Virus record (IMG/VR): IMGVR_UViG_3300036845_000193
Span: 1 to 42,212 of that record
Reading direction: 5' to 3' (one strand)
From: a virus
Length of the DNA stretch: 42,212 nucleotides
Shown here: piece after piece, positions 20,151-28,904 of the stretch
Layout: each line of letters starts with the position of its first letter
How positions within the stretch are numbered: the stretch's first letter is position 1
Made by a program: the position numbers and the translations under genes
Notes under the pieces: model-generated
What the model was told of the DNA's origin: nothing
The model's database searches: none
Seen by the model: only the letters and a program-made list of their open reading frames with translations

Positions 20151-20831
20151 ATGTCCCTCGACGGCACCTATGCCGGCCTCCAGACGTCGGTCGGGGACTT
20201 CCTGAACCGCGCCGACCTGTACGCCTCGATCCCCGACTTCATCACCCTCGCCGCCGCCCAGATCAACCGCCGGGTGCGCTGCGCCGACATGATCACGGCC
20301 ACCACCCTGACCATCTCCACCCTGTCGGCCGCGCTGCCCGCCGACTTCAACGGCATGGTGGCGTTCGAGCTGCCCTCCGGGAGCGGCAACCCGCTGCGCT
20401 ACGTGAAGCCCGAGGAGGTGCGCAGCCTGCGCCAGGGCATCTACGCGACGGCCGGCACACCGGCGGTGTGGACGATCAGTGGGCTGAACATCGAGACCGC
20501 GCCCGTGCCGGCCACCTCGTTCGTGTGCCCGATGCTCTACTACTCGCGCCTGCCGGTGCTGTCGGCGAGCCAGACCACCAACTGGCTGCTCACCAAGCAC
20601 CCCGACACCTACCTCTACGGCGCGCTGCTCCAGTCGGCCCCCTACCTGAAGGACGACGCCCGCATCGCCGCCTGGGGCAAGCTCTACGAGGAGGCGCTGG
20701 CCGACGTCGTCGTCAACGACGGGCGCGTCAGCTACGGCCACGGGATGCTCGCGCCGGTGCGTGGCGCGGCGGCTCCGATGGGCAACGAGCCGCAGGGCGC
20801 TGCGCCCCCGCCGCCTGGGCCGCCGCAGTGA
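20151..20831 (+). CDS. Head-tail adaptor, P22 gp4-like, copy 1
   Basis: A 226-residue protein. TSVGDFLNRADLYASIPDFI, TLAAAQINRRVRCADM at the start and TYLYGALLQSAPYLKDDARI later are hallmarks of the gp4-like adaptor family that binds the portal and closes the head. The region between is beta-rich. It ends in a Pro-rich tail (PQGAAPPPPGPPQ). A weak TAGGAA precedes the ATG. It is paralogous to the next gene. Confidence 0.8.
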   Translation: MSLDGTYAGLQTSVGDFLNRADLYASIPDFITLAAAQINRRVRCADMITATTLTISTLSAALPADFNGMVAFELPSGSGNPLRYVKPEEVRSLRQGIYATAGTPAVWTISGLNIETAPVPATSFVCPMLYYSRLPVLSASQTTNWLLTKHPDTYLYGALLQSAPYLKDDARIAAWGKLYEEALADVVVNDGRVSYGHGMLAPVRGAAAPMGNEPQGAAPPPPGPPQ

Positions 20832-21523
20832 CCGACGTCACCTGGCTGTCGGCGACGATCGGCGACTACGTCAACCGCTCCGACGTCTACCCCGCGATCC
20901 CCAACCTGATCCTGATGACCGAGGCGCAGCTCAACCGGCGCCTGACGCAGCCGGGCGTGCCCAGCGCCGTCGCCCGGGTGGGCGCCACCATCAGCCAGGA
21001 GTGGGAGACCGCGCCCCCCGACATGCAGTTCTTCATGGGGATGACGATCTTCGATCCGACGCTCCAGACGTGGACGCCGATCGAGCCCGTGACCCCGTTC
21101 GGCGTGGAGGTGATCCGGGGCTACCGCGAGGCGTGGCCGATGATCCCCGGCCGCGTCGCCGTGGTCGGCGGCAACTTCCAGTTCTCGCCGGTCCCCGACC
21201 AGCCCTACCAGGTGAACGTCCAGTACATCCAGCGCATCCCGGCCCTCAACCTGGCCGCGAACCCGACCAACTGGGTGATCAGCGAGTATCCCGACGTCTA
21301 CCTCTACGGCTGCTTGACCCAGTCGGCCGGCTACTTCCCCGACATGGCCGTGGACGCCCGGATCAGGGGCTGGAGCAAGGCGTTCGACCTGGCCTGCGCC
21401 GAGTGCGTGCTGGCTGAGCGCGCCAAGCGTGGGCCCAAGTGGACCCCGGCCTTCCGGGCCTCCGACACCCCGCCGAACTTCGGGCGCCGGACCTGGAGCT
21501 TCAACATCAACACGGGGCAGTGA
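20828..21523 (+). CDS. Head-tail adaptor, P22 gp4-like, copy 2
   Basis: GTG 20828 overlaps the stop of copy 1; the longer frame over copy 1 is a shadow. The 231 residues open LSATIGDYVNRSDVYPAIPN, LILMTEAQLNRRLTQ and later have SEYPDVYLYGCLTQSAGYFP. These align with the same positions of copy 1. The middle (QFFMGMTIFDPTLQTWTPIE, FQFSPVPDQPYQVNVQYIQR) is strand-rich. The copies are strongly diverged, so they probably form two different rings or have different partners. Confidence 0.75.
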   Translation: MTDVTWLSATIGDYVNRSDVYPAIPNLILMTEAQLNRRLTQPGVPSAVARVGATISQEWETAPPDMQFFMGMTIFDPTLQTWTPIEPVTPFGVEVIRGYREAWPMIPGRVAVVGGNFQFSPVPDQPYQVNVQYIQRIPALNLAANPTNWVISEYPDVYLYGCLTQSAGYFPDMAVDARIRGWSKAFDLACAECVLAERAKRGPKWTPAFRASDTPPNFGRRTWSFNINTGQ

Positions 21524-21526
21524 CCC

Positions 21527-21616
21527 GTGACCACCTGGACGCCCGCCCCGGCCCCAGATGACCCCGGCTGGTCGCCCCTGACGGTGGCCCCGCCCACCGC
21601 GTGGACCCCCCTCTGA
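21527..21616 (+). CDS. Tryptophan/proline-rich mini-protein (29 aa)
   Basis: A GTG-started 29-codon frame fills the gap between adaptor and fibre, and its TGA overlaps the fibre ATG. It reads TTWTPAPAPDDPGWSPLTVA, then PPTAWTPL, with three WTP/WSP units. Similar short W-P repeat peptides occur between adaptor and fibre genes of other phages. I call it with moderate confidence because of the coupling and the repeat. Confidence 0.45.
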   Translation: MTTWTPAPAPDDPGWSPLTVAPPTAWTPL

Positions 21617-22935
21617 TGGCCGACACCACCACCACCAACTACGGCTGGGTGAAGCCCACCGTGAACGCCGACCTCAACCTGTGGGGCGGGCTGCTCAACA
21701 CCAACCTCGACAACCAGGACAGCACCGTCCACGGCATCGACGTGATGGCGCGCGCGGCGGCGCCGATCGCCGGGGCGGTGTTCACCGGGCCGGTCGTCAC
21801 GACCAACACCCTGACGATCGGCGGCGTCGCGGGCACCAGCCGCGTCGTGTACTTCAACACCGGCGCCCCGGGTGCGGGCCTGCACCGTTGGGGCATCTTC
21901 ACCAGCACCGAAGCCGAGAACGGCACCAACACCGGCTCGAACTTCGCCATCCAGCGGATGGACGACACCGGGGCCACCATCGACAACCCGCTGTCGATCA
22001 ACCGCGCGACCGGCGCGGTCACCATCCCCAACAACCTGGTGGTCAACGGTTCGATCACCGGCGTGACCGGCGGGGTGCTGGCCAGCTTCAACGGGCGCAC
22101 CACCCCCGCCGTCGTGCTGACCGGCGGCGACGTCAACAACGCCGTGGGCTTCGCCATCCAGAGCGCGGCCGGCGCAGCGATCGGCACCAGCGGCGGCACT
22201 GTCCCGCTGCTCAACACCAACCTGACCTTCTCGGGCTCGGTGAACCACACGGGGCCGCTGACCGCCGGCACGCCGCCCAGCGGCGACTGGTCGAGCAACG
22301 TGGCGACCACGGCGTTCGTTTGGAGCCGGGGCTGGCAGTCCAGCGGCCAGCAGGTGATCAACACCAGCACCACCTTGAACGACGGCTACGCGGGCTCTGA
22401 TCTGCTGGTGGGCGGCGGCATCACCATCACCTTCCCGCCCAGCTCGCGCACCTTCATCCTCAGCAACGTCGGCCAGCCGTTCGTCAACCAGGACACCCTC
22501 CTGGCGTTCACCGGGCCGGGGCCTGGGACCGACTTCAGGGGCGTGCTGCACGCGGGCGAGAAGGTCGTCCTGTGCGGCGACGGCAACGGTTACTGGCGGC
22601 TGATGGCGGCGGCCAACCTCCAGGACCCGCGCCTCACCGGCCTGCCGATCACCAGCTCAGGCGGCGACCACACCATCGGCCCCACCGACTACGGCGGCTG
22701 CGTGCACCTGACCGCCAACGGCTCGGTGTACATCAGCACGTCCATGCCGATCGGCACGGTGGTGGAGATTTCCTGCGACGCCGGCGCCCAGGCGATCATC
22801 CGCTACACGGCCGGCACCCTGCGCACCGTGCCCGCCAACTCCACCGCCAACAACGCCGTCATGAACGGCCCGGGCTCGACCTTCATCGAGCAGAAGAAGG
22901 CCACTGAAATCTGGGCGCGCGGGGACGCCGTCTGA
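21616..22935 (+). CDS. Tail fibre protein 1
   Basis: ATG 21616 overlaps the previous TGA; the GTG at 21601 is less likely. The 439 residues start TTNYGWVKPTVNADLNLWGG, a common fibre attachment domain. One RW-type repeat follows (LHRWGIFTSTEAENGTNTGS, then INRATGAVTIPNN), then AGTPPSGDWSSNVATTAFVW and a terminal module (GTVVEISCDAG to EIWARGDAV). It probably forms a trimeric receptor-binding or base fibre. The N-terminal and C-terminal modules are shared with the next gene. Confidence 0.85.
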   Translation: MADTTTTNYGWVKPTVNADLNLWGGLLNTNLDNQDSTVHGIDVMARAAAPIAGAVFTGPVVTTNTLTIGGVAGTSRVVYFNTGAPGAGLHRWGIFTSTEAENGTNTGSNFAIQRMDDTGATIDNPLSINRATGAVTIPNNLVVNGSITGVTGGVLASFNGRTTPAVVLTGGDVNNAVGFAIQSAAGAAIGTSGGTVPLLNTNLTFSGSVNHTGPLTAGTPPSGDWSSNVATTAFVWSRGWQSSGQQVINTSTTLNDGYAGSDLLVGGGITITFPPSSRTFILSNVGQPFVNQDTLLAFTGPGPGTDFRGVLHAGEKVVLCGDGNGYWRLMAAANLQDPRLTGLPITSSGGDHTIGPTDYGGCVHLTANGSVYISTSMPIGTVVEISCDAGAQAIIRYTAGTLRTVPANSTANNAVMNGPGSTFIEQKKATEIWARGDAV

Positions 22936-24857
22936 TGGTCGACGCACCGCAGCCGCTCGCCGACGCCACCACGCCGAACTACGGCTGGACGCTGCCGACC
23001 GTGATGGCCGACAGCAACGTCTGGGGCGGCTTGCTCAACGGCAACCTGTCCGCCCAGGACACCACGCTCTTTCGGATCGACACCACCGCGTCGGCCGCCA
23101 TGCCCAAGAGCGGCGGCACGTTCACCGGCAACGTCATCGCCGCCGGGACCTACCTCGCCATCAGCGGCCCCACCGGCGTCGCCAAGATTTTGTACTACGA
23201 GACGGCCGGCTCGCTGCGCTGGGCGTCGTATGTGACCGCAGCGGCCGAGGGCGGCGGCAACGCCGGGTCCGACTTCGCGATCAACCGCTACACCGACACG
23301 GGCGCCTCGCTCGACGCGCCCTTCACCATCCAGCGCAGCACCGGCAACGTCACGGTGCTCCATGTGCTCGGGGTGCAGGGCGGCCTCAACGTCGGCGGCG
23401 CCCTCGCCGCCTTCCTCGCCGGGGCGACCACCACCGGCACCCACAACATCACCGGCGCCCCCGGAAGCCAGCGCAACCTGGTCTACCAGACCAACGGCGT
23501 CCCCCGCTGGAACGTGCTCGCCGACAGCTCGGCCGAGAGCGGCAGCAACGTCGGCTCGAACTTCTACATCCAGCGGTTCAACGACGCCGGGACGGCGATC
23601 GACAACCCGTTCACCATCTCCCGCAGCACGGGCGTCGTGAGTATGCCCAACGCCGTCTACACGGGGCTGCTCACGGCCACGGGCGGCCTCCAGGTCAACA
23701 ACGGCCAGGTCAACCTCAACGGCGCCGTCGCTACGAACCGAGGCATCGCCTGGCTGACGGCCGGGTCACCCCGCTGGATTGCCTACGCTGACGGCGAGGC
23801 CGAGAGCGGCGGCAACGCCGGGACCAATTTCGTCATCGGCTGCTACACCGACACCGGGGCCTACAACGTCAACGTGATGGTCCTCAACCGCGCGACCGGC
23901 GCGGTCAGCATGCCCGGCGCCCTGGATGTGACCGGCGCGCTGGGGGTGCACACCAGCGCCACGTTCTATGCCGGGTCGCCGCTGAACATGACCGGGGCCG
24001 CCGGGCTCGCCCGGCCGATCAACTTCCAGACCTCCGGGGTGGCGCGCTGGCAACTGCTCACCGATGCCTCGGCCGAGGGCCCCGTCAACAGCAACAACGG
24101 CTCCAACTTCTACATCGCCCGCTACAACGATGCCGGGACGCTGATCGACAGCCCGATCCAGATCATCCGCGCCACCGGCGCGGTGACCATCGCCGATGGC
24201 CTCGCGGTGGCTGCCGGCGCAGCCACCGTGCCGACGCCGGCAAACATCTATGACAACACGCAGAACGTCGCGACGACAGCGTGGGCCACCACTCGCGGCA
24301 TGACGGCGGGGCCCTGCCAAGTCCAAAGCGGCCAGAACTTTTACCCGAACGGGACGAATACCGGCCGACCCATCGTCTGCACGGTGGCGGGCGCAGTCTA
24401 CCTGCCCGGCGACGCGAACGGCAGTCAAGCCACCTTCATCGTTTGCAACCAGTCCACTGGTACGGTCGGCATAGCGGGCGCGCCCCTGACCAACCCGTTG
24501 CAACCCGGTGAAGGCGTGATCCTGGTCGGCAACAGCGCCGGCGGGTACTACCCGGTAGGCATCTTTAGAAAGGCTTCCGTTGAACTGACCGCGTCATCTC
24601 AGGCTGAAGACTACACGATCACTGGAGACGACGGCGAGGTTCACTTCACGGCCGACGCCACGGTGACGATCCCAGATGATCTCGCCCACGCCGTCGAGGT
24701 GTCCTGCGATCCGGGCGTGGTGGTCACCTTCGACTACGGCGGCGTGATGCGCACCGTCCCGACCAACCGCACCGACCAGCACACGATGACCGGCCCGGCT
24801 GAGGTGACCGTGCGGCGCAAGGGCGCCGAAATCTGGCTGCGGGGCGACGTCACATGA
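22935..24857 (+). CDS. Tail fibre protein 2 with four ~90-residue repeats
   Basis: 640 residues, ATG 22935 overlapping fibre 1's TGA. The same N-terminal domain appears (TTPNYGWTLPTVMADSNVWG). Four repeats follow, each with R-W, A-E-x2-x-N, GS(D/N)F-x-I, Y/F-x-D-x-G and R-(S/A)-TG-x-V, at about 95-140, 191-238, 280-328 and 371-420. Residues 437-545 differ in style and base composition, then a C-terminal module ending EIWLRGDVT mirrors fibre 1. The repeats probably build a beta-helical or triple-stranded shaft. The odd patch near 24230-24620 suggests recombination. Confidence 0.85.
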   Translation: MVDAPQPLADATTPNYGWTLPTVMADSNVWGGLLNGNLSAQDTTLFRIDTTASAAMPKSGGTFTGNVIAAGTYLAISGPTGVAKILYYETAGSLRWASYVTAAAEGGGNAGSDFAINRYTDTGASLDAPFTIQRSTGNVTVLHVLGVQGGLNVGGALAAFLAGATTTGTHNITGAPGSQRNLVYQTNGVPRWNVLADSSAESGSNVGSNFYIQRFNDAGTAIDNPFTISRSTGVVSMPNAVYTGLLTATGGLQVNNGQVNLNGAVATNRGIAWLTAGSPRWIAYADGEAESGGNAGTNFVIGCYTDTGAYNVNVMVLNRATGAVSMPGALDVTGALGVHTSATFYAGSPLNMTGAAGLARPINFQTSGVARWQLLTDASAEGPVNSNNGSNFYIARYNDAGTLIDSPIQIIRATGAVTIADGLAVAAGAATVPTPANIYDNTQNVATTAWATTRGMTAGPCQVQSGQNFYPNGTNTGRPIVCTVAGAVYLPGDANGSQATFIVCNQSTGTVGIAGAPLTNPLQPGEGVILVGNSAGGYYPVGIFRKASVELTASSQAEDYTITGDDGEVHFTADATVTIPDDLAHAVEVSCDPGVVVTFDYGGVMRTVPTNRTDQHTMTGPAEVTVRRKGAEIWLRGDVT

Positions 24858-25213
24858 CAGGCGTGCTCGCCGCCATGGCCACGAGCCGCAAGCCGCTCGG
24901 CTTGTCCGTCAGCACGCCGGGCGCCGCCGCCACCGGGACCACCAACGCCCACACGTTTCCGGCCGCCGTGGCGACGCCGTCCGGGGGGTCGGGCAACTAC
25001 AGCTTCGCGTGGTCGCTCACCAACACCGGCGGCACCTACGGGCAGTGGTCGTTCACCGGGCAGGGGACGGCCTCGGCGGTGCTCACGGCCACCATCGCCT
25101 CGATCATCGCCAACCTCAGCGCCACCGCGAACCTCTCGCTCACGCTCACCGACACCACCACCGGCCGCACGGTGAGCTTCGGCCCGGTTGCCTACAGCTA
25201 CAAGGCGAGCTGA
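24854..25213 (+). CDS. Ig-like fold virion protein (119 aa)
   Basis: ATGA-coupled to fibre 2. After a short start, the sequence is a regular beta sandwich: LGLSVSTPGAAATGTTNAHT, GGSGNYSFAWSLTNTGGTYG, ANLSLTLTDTTTGRTVSFGP. The GSGNYSFAWSL motif is typical of bacterial and phage Ig/PKD-like domains that decorate virions. It probably binds the fibre or another tail surface. Confidence 0.6.
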   Translation: MTGVLAAMATSRKPLGLSVSTPGAAATGTTNAHTFPAAVATPSGGSGNYSFAWSLTNTGGTYGQWSFTGQGTASAVLTATIASIIANLSATANLSLTLTDTTTGRTVSFGPVAYSYKAS

Positions 25214-25217
25214 CCGC

Positions 25218-26984
25218 ATGGCCCAACCCGCAATCGGCGCGAACCTCCTGGCGATCACCTTGCCGCCAGGGGTCTTTCGCAACGGCACCCAGTATCAGGC
25301 CGAGGGCCGCTGGTACGACTGCAACCTGATGCGCTTCTACGAGGGGGCGCTGCGCCCGATCGGCGGCTGGTCGCCCTTCTCGCCGAACAAGGTCACCGGC
25401 GCGCCACGCCGGATGATGGTGTGGGCCGACGACAAGTCGAACATCTGGGTGGCGGTCGGCACGCACAGCAACATCTACGCGTTCGACGCGGGCGGCGGCA
25501 TGAACGACATCACCCCGACCGGCTTCACGGTCGGGCGCGCCGACGCCACCAACCTCGCCGGCTACGGCGCCGGCCTCTACGGCCAGAACACCTATGGCGG
25601 CGCGGCGGCGGCGGCCAACGTGCTCAACCCGGCCACCGTGTGGTCGCTGGCGCTGCTGGAGCAGTACCTGGTCGGCTGCACCGTCGAGGACGGCTACCTC
25701 TACAAGTGGGACGTCAACCCCGGCCACAAGATGACCTCGCTGAGCACGGTCACCACCCTGGCCGGCGGCAGCACCAGCGCCGGCTCGGCCGTGGTGACCG
25801 GGATCACCAGCACCGCCGGGGCCAACCAGGGCGACCTGCTTTCCGGGACCAACGTGCCCGCCGGCGCCATCTACATCGCCTCGGTCGACAGCGCCTCGCA
25901 GATCACCATGACCGCCAACGCGTCGGCGACGGCGGTGGCCACCATCACCGCCACCGGCACGGCGCCGATCAACAACCGTGGCGTGCTGGTGACCGACGAG
26001 GGCTTCCTGATGGCGCTGGGGGCCAACGGCGACCCGCGCCTGGCCATGTGGGCCGACCAGGGCTCGTTCAGCCTGTGGACCCCCTCCACCACCAACCAGG
26101 CGGGCTTCTACTCGATCCAGACCGAGGGGCAGCTCATGTGCGGCTGCACGGTCGCCGGAGCCTGCGTGATCTTCACCAGCACCGAGGCGCACCTGGCCGT
26201 CTACCAGGGCTACCCGCTGCTGTACTCGTTCACCCTGCTCGGCGAGGGCTGCGGGATCATCTCGCAGGCGGCCTTCGTGAGCACCCACAACCAGGTCGCG
26301 TGGATGGGCGGCAACGGCTTCTGGTACTACAACGGCACCCTCAACCCGCTGCCATCCGACGTCGGCGACTACGTGTTCAGCCGGCTCAACCGCCAGCAGG
26401 CGTCGAAGATTTACGCCGTGCACCACCCCGGCTTCGGCGAGGTGACCTGGTACTACGTCTCGACCAACTCCACCGAGATCGACAGCTACGTGCTGTGGAA
26501 CTACCGCGAGAGCACCTGGAACATCGGCTCGATCACCCGCACCTGCGCCTTTGAGGCGGGCGTGCTGACCTACCCGCTGATGGTCGACCCCACCGGCCAG
26601 GTGTGGAACCACGAGTACGGCTACACCTCGGCCTACTACCCCGGCGTCGCGGCGGCCGGCCTCTACGCCGAGACCGGCCCCGTCGAGCTGAGCCAGACCT
26701 ACCGGGGCCTCGAAATCCAGGGCATCCACCTGGGCGAGAACGTCTGGGACGTGGTGCAGATGGAGCCCGACGCGCTCACCCTGGGCGACGGCACGGTGAG
26801 CTTCTACACCCGGTTCCACCCGACCCTCGGGACCGAGACCGCCTACGGCCCCTACACCCTGAAGAACCCCACCGACCTGCGCATGAGCGGCCGGCAGCTT
26901 CGGATGCGGGTGACGTGCGCCATGAACGGCGACGTGCGGTTCGGGTCCATCCGCCTCGACTTCCGGGCCGGCGGCAAGCGGTGA
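25218..26984 (+). CDS. Large tail protein, possible gp10-like hub (588 aa)
   Basis: ATG 25218; the start at 25188 would overlap the previous gene. The protein is strand-rich with many W/G turns: FRNGTQYQAEGRWYDCNLMR, GALRPIGGWSPFSPN, SNIWVAVGTHSNIYAFDAGG, NQVAWMGGNGFWYYNGTLNP and SYVLWNYRESTWNIGSITR. Blade-like repeats suggest a beta-propeller. Residues about 180-255 form an inserted domain (TSAGSAVVTGITSTAGANQG) with an Ig-like look. P22 gp10 (tail hub, DNA stabilisation) would fit by position, but that is inference. Confidence 0.6.
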   Translation: MAQPAIGANLLAITLPPGVFRNGTQYQAEGRWYDCNLMRFYEGALRPIGGWSPFSPNKVTGAPRRMMVWADDKSNIWVAVGTHSNIYAFDAGGGMNDITPTGFTVGRADATNLAGYGAGLYGQNTYGGAAAAANVLNPATVWSLALLEQYLVGCTVEDGYLYKWDVNPGHKMTSLSTVTTLAGGSTSAGSAVVTGITSTAGANQGDLLSGTNVPAGAIYIASVDSASQITMTANASATAVATITATGTAPINNRGVLVTDEGFLMALGANGDPRLAMWADQGSFSLWTPSTTNQAGFYSIQTEGQLMCGCTVAGACVIFTSTEAHLAVYQGYPLLYSFTLLGEGCGIISQAAFVSTHNQVAWMGGNGFWYYNGTLNPLPSDVGDYVFSRLNRQQASKIYAVHHPGFGEVTWYYVSTNSTEIDSYVLWNYRESTWNIGSITRTCAFEAGVLTYPLMVDPTGQVWNHEYGYTSAYYPGVAAAGLYAETGPVELSQTYRGLEIQGIHLGENVWDVVQMEPDALTLGDGTVSFYTRFHPTLGTETAYGPYTLKNPTDLRMSGRQLRMRVTCAMNGDVRFGSIRLDFRAGGKR

Positions 26985-27199
26985 AGCTCCCCCCGGCGCC
27001 GCTCAAATACGATCAGACCGACGAGGCCAACAACCGGCGGCTGCTCTACCTGGCCGACGAGCAGAACCTGAAGAACACCCAGGACGTCATCCTCGGCGGC
27101 CACGAGCGCCTGGTGCTGCGATCGGCCAACGGCAGCCTGTGGATCGTCTCGGTGAGCAACGCCGGGGCCCTCTCGGCGATCCCCTACGTGAAGCCATGA
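26981..27199 (+). CDS. Small tail-associated protein (72 aa)
   Basis: GTG 26981 overlaps the previous stop. The sequence LKYDQTDEANNRRLLYLADE and NGSLWIVSVSNAGALSAIPY is a short helix followed by strands and is a common type after podovirus tail hub genes. Function unknown. Its stop overlaps the next ATG. Confidence 0.6.
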   Translation: MKLPPAPLKYDQTDEANNRRLLYLADEQNLKNTQDVILGGHERLVLRSANGSLWIVSVSNAGALSAIPYVKP

Positions 27200-27582
27200 C
27201 CGACCAGCCCGACGACTTCGACGCCAACTGGGCCCGCTGCGCGCCCTGGCTCCAGGCGGCGCTCGACCGCGATCCCAGCCACACGCTCGATCAGGTCAAG
27301 CACCTCTGCCAGACCAACCCGGCGCGCTACCACTTCTGGCCGGGCGACACCGCCGCCGTGGTCACCGAGATCGCCGACTACCCCGAGTACCGGGCGTTCA
27401 ACTCCTGGCTCGCAGGGGGATCGTTCGCCGAGATGACGCGCGGCCACGGCAGCGCCGAGGCGTTCGCCCGCGCGTGCGGCTGTCACCGCATGACCAGCCT
27501 GTCCCGCCTGGGGATGATGAAGCGCATGGCCCCGCTCGGCTACCGGCCCCTCTACGTGAAGATGTCGAAGGAGCTGACCTGA
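27196..27582 (+). CDS. GNAT-like virion assembly protein (128 aa)
   Basis: ATGA start. The pattern WARCAPWLQAALDRDPSHTL, HFWPGDTAAVVTEIADYPEY, FNSWLAGGSFAEMTRGHGSA, then EAFARACGCHRMTSLSRLGM and a final GYRPLYVKMSKEL matches a phage protein type I associate with an acetyltransferase-like fold, located before ejection proteins. It may aid head or ejection-protein assembly, as proposed for T7 gp13-type proteins. Catalysis is not evident. The next gene starts in its TGA. Confidence 0.5.
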   Translation: MTDQPDDFDANWARCAPWLQAALDRDPSHTLDQVKHLCQTNPARYHFWPGDTAAVVTEIADYPEYRAFNSWLAGGSFAEMTRGHGSAEAFARACGCHRMTSLSRLGMMKRMAPLGYRPLYVKMSKELT

Positions 27583-28895
27583 TGGGCAGCAAGAGCACGC
27601 AGAACCAACAGTCGCAGACCACCAACACCCTCGACCCGTGGGTGAAGGGCCTGCTGTCGACCAACGTCGCCCAGGCCGGCGCGGTGGCGGATCAGCCGTT
27701 TCAGGCGTTCGGCGGCGAGAGCGTGGCCCCGTTCACCGGCGCGCAAATCCAGGGGCAGGGGATGCTCTCGAACTTGGCCACCGACCCGACGCTCAACGGC
27801 GCCAACACGCTCAGCTCGGCCATCTCGGCGGCTCAGGCGTCGTCGGGCTACAAGCCGATGCAGGTGACGCCCACGACCGCGACGTCGGAGGGCTACGCCC
27901 CGACCAGCTACAACGCCTCGCTGCTCGACCCCAACCAAATCCAGTCGTTCATGGACCCGTATCTGGGGACGGTGGTCAAGAACACTGTCGACGCCTCCAA
28001 CCTGGCGCTCTCGCAGCAGGAGAACCAGAACAACGCCCAGTTCAACAAAGCCGGCGCGTGGCGCGGCTCGGCCATCGCGGTCCAGAACGCCAACGCGCAG
28101 GGGCTCAGCAACACCGGGCTCGACACCGCCGTGGGCAACCTCGAAAACACCGGCTGGAACACCGCCGCCGGCCTGGCGAGCGGGAACGTCGATCGCACCA
28201 ACACCGCCGCCGCCGCCAACGCCGGGGCCGCCAACACCGCCGCCCAGTTCGGGGCCAGCGCCGCCAACGCCGCCGCCGAGGCCAACGCCACCCGGGGCAT
28301 GACGGCGCAGCAGACCAACCAGGCCGCCGGCCTCACCGCCAACCAGCAGAACCAGGCCGCCTCGACGCTCCTGGCCAACCAGTCGGCGCAGCAGCTCACC
28401 CAGGGCCAGAGCTACGCCGACCTGCTCACGGGCGTCGGCGCCACCCAGCAGGCGCAGACCCAGGCGCAGGACACCTTCAACTACAACCAGTACCTCGCCG
28501 AGCGCGCCTACCCGGCCCAGCAGCAGGCCATCCGCAACGCGGCCCTCGGCCTCGTGCCCGCCACCACCAACAGCGCCAGCACGGGCTCGTCGACCAGCAC
28601 CACCGACCCGGGCATCGCCGCCGACATCGGCACCGCCATCTCCGACGCCTCGAAGCTCGCCCAGGCGGGGATGATGATGTCCGACGAGCGGATCAAGAAG
28701 GACGTCACCACGGCGGGGTGGGATCGTCGTGGCCGCCGGTGGGTCGACTTCCGGTACAAGACCGAGCACCCGGCCGCGCCGAAGCATCGCGGGCTCCTGG
28801 CGCAGGAGACCCTGCGCACCGACCCCCACGCCGTTGGCCGGCTCCCGGCCGGTGGCGGCCTGCTCGGCGTCGACTACGGCAAGCTGGCCGCGTGA
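27582..28895 (+). CDS. Virion ejection-type protein with C-terminal S74 chaperone domain
   Basis: 437 residues; ATG 27582 by TGATG overlap. Residues 1-345 are Gln/Asn/Ala-rich helices (GNVDRTNTAAAANAGAANTA) like DNA-ejection proteins. From M366 comes MSDERIKKDVTTAGWDRRGR, then WVDFRYKTEHPAAPKHRGLL, AQETLRTDPHAV and VDYGKLAA. This matches the S74 intramolecular chaperone (endosialidase-type), which cuts itself before the conserved Ser of the SD-x-R motif (S367-D368). Such domains usually finish fibres or some tail proteins. Here the chaperone may help fold a helical virion protein and then be removed. Confidence 0.7.
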   Translation: MGSKSTQNQQSQTTNTLDPWVKGLLSTNVAQAGAVADQPFQAFGGESVAPFTGAQIQGQGMLSNLATDPTLNGANTLSSAISAAQASSGYKPMQVTPTTATSEGYAPTSYNASLLDPNQIQSFMDPYLGTVVKNTVDASNLALSQQENQNNAQFNKAGAWRGSAIAVQNANAQGLSNTGLDTAVGNLENTGWNTAAGLASGNVDRTNTAAAANAGAANTAAQFGASAANAAAEANATRGMTAQQTNQAAGLTANQQNQAASTLLANQSAQQLTQGQSYADLLTGVGATQQAQTQAQDTFNYNQYLAERAYPAQQQAIRNAALGLVPATTNSASTGSSTSTTDPGIAADIGTAISDASKLAQAGMMMSDERIKKDVTTAGWDRRGRRWVDFRYKTEHPAAPKHRGLLAQETLRTDPHAVGRLPAGGGLLGVDYGKLAA

Positions 28896-28904
28896 GGCTG
28901 ACTC

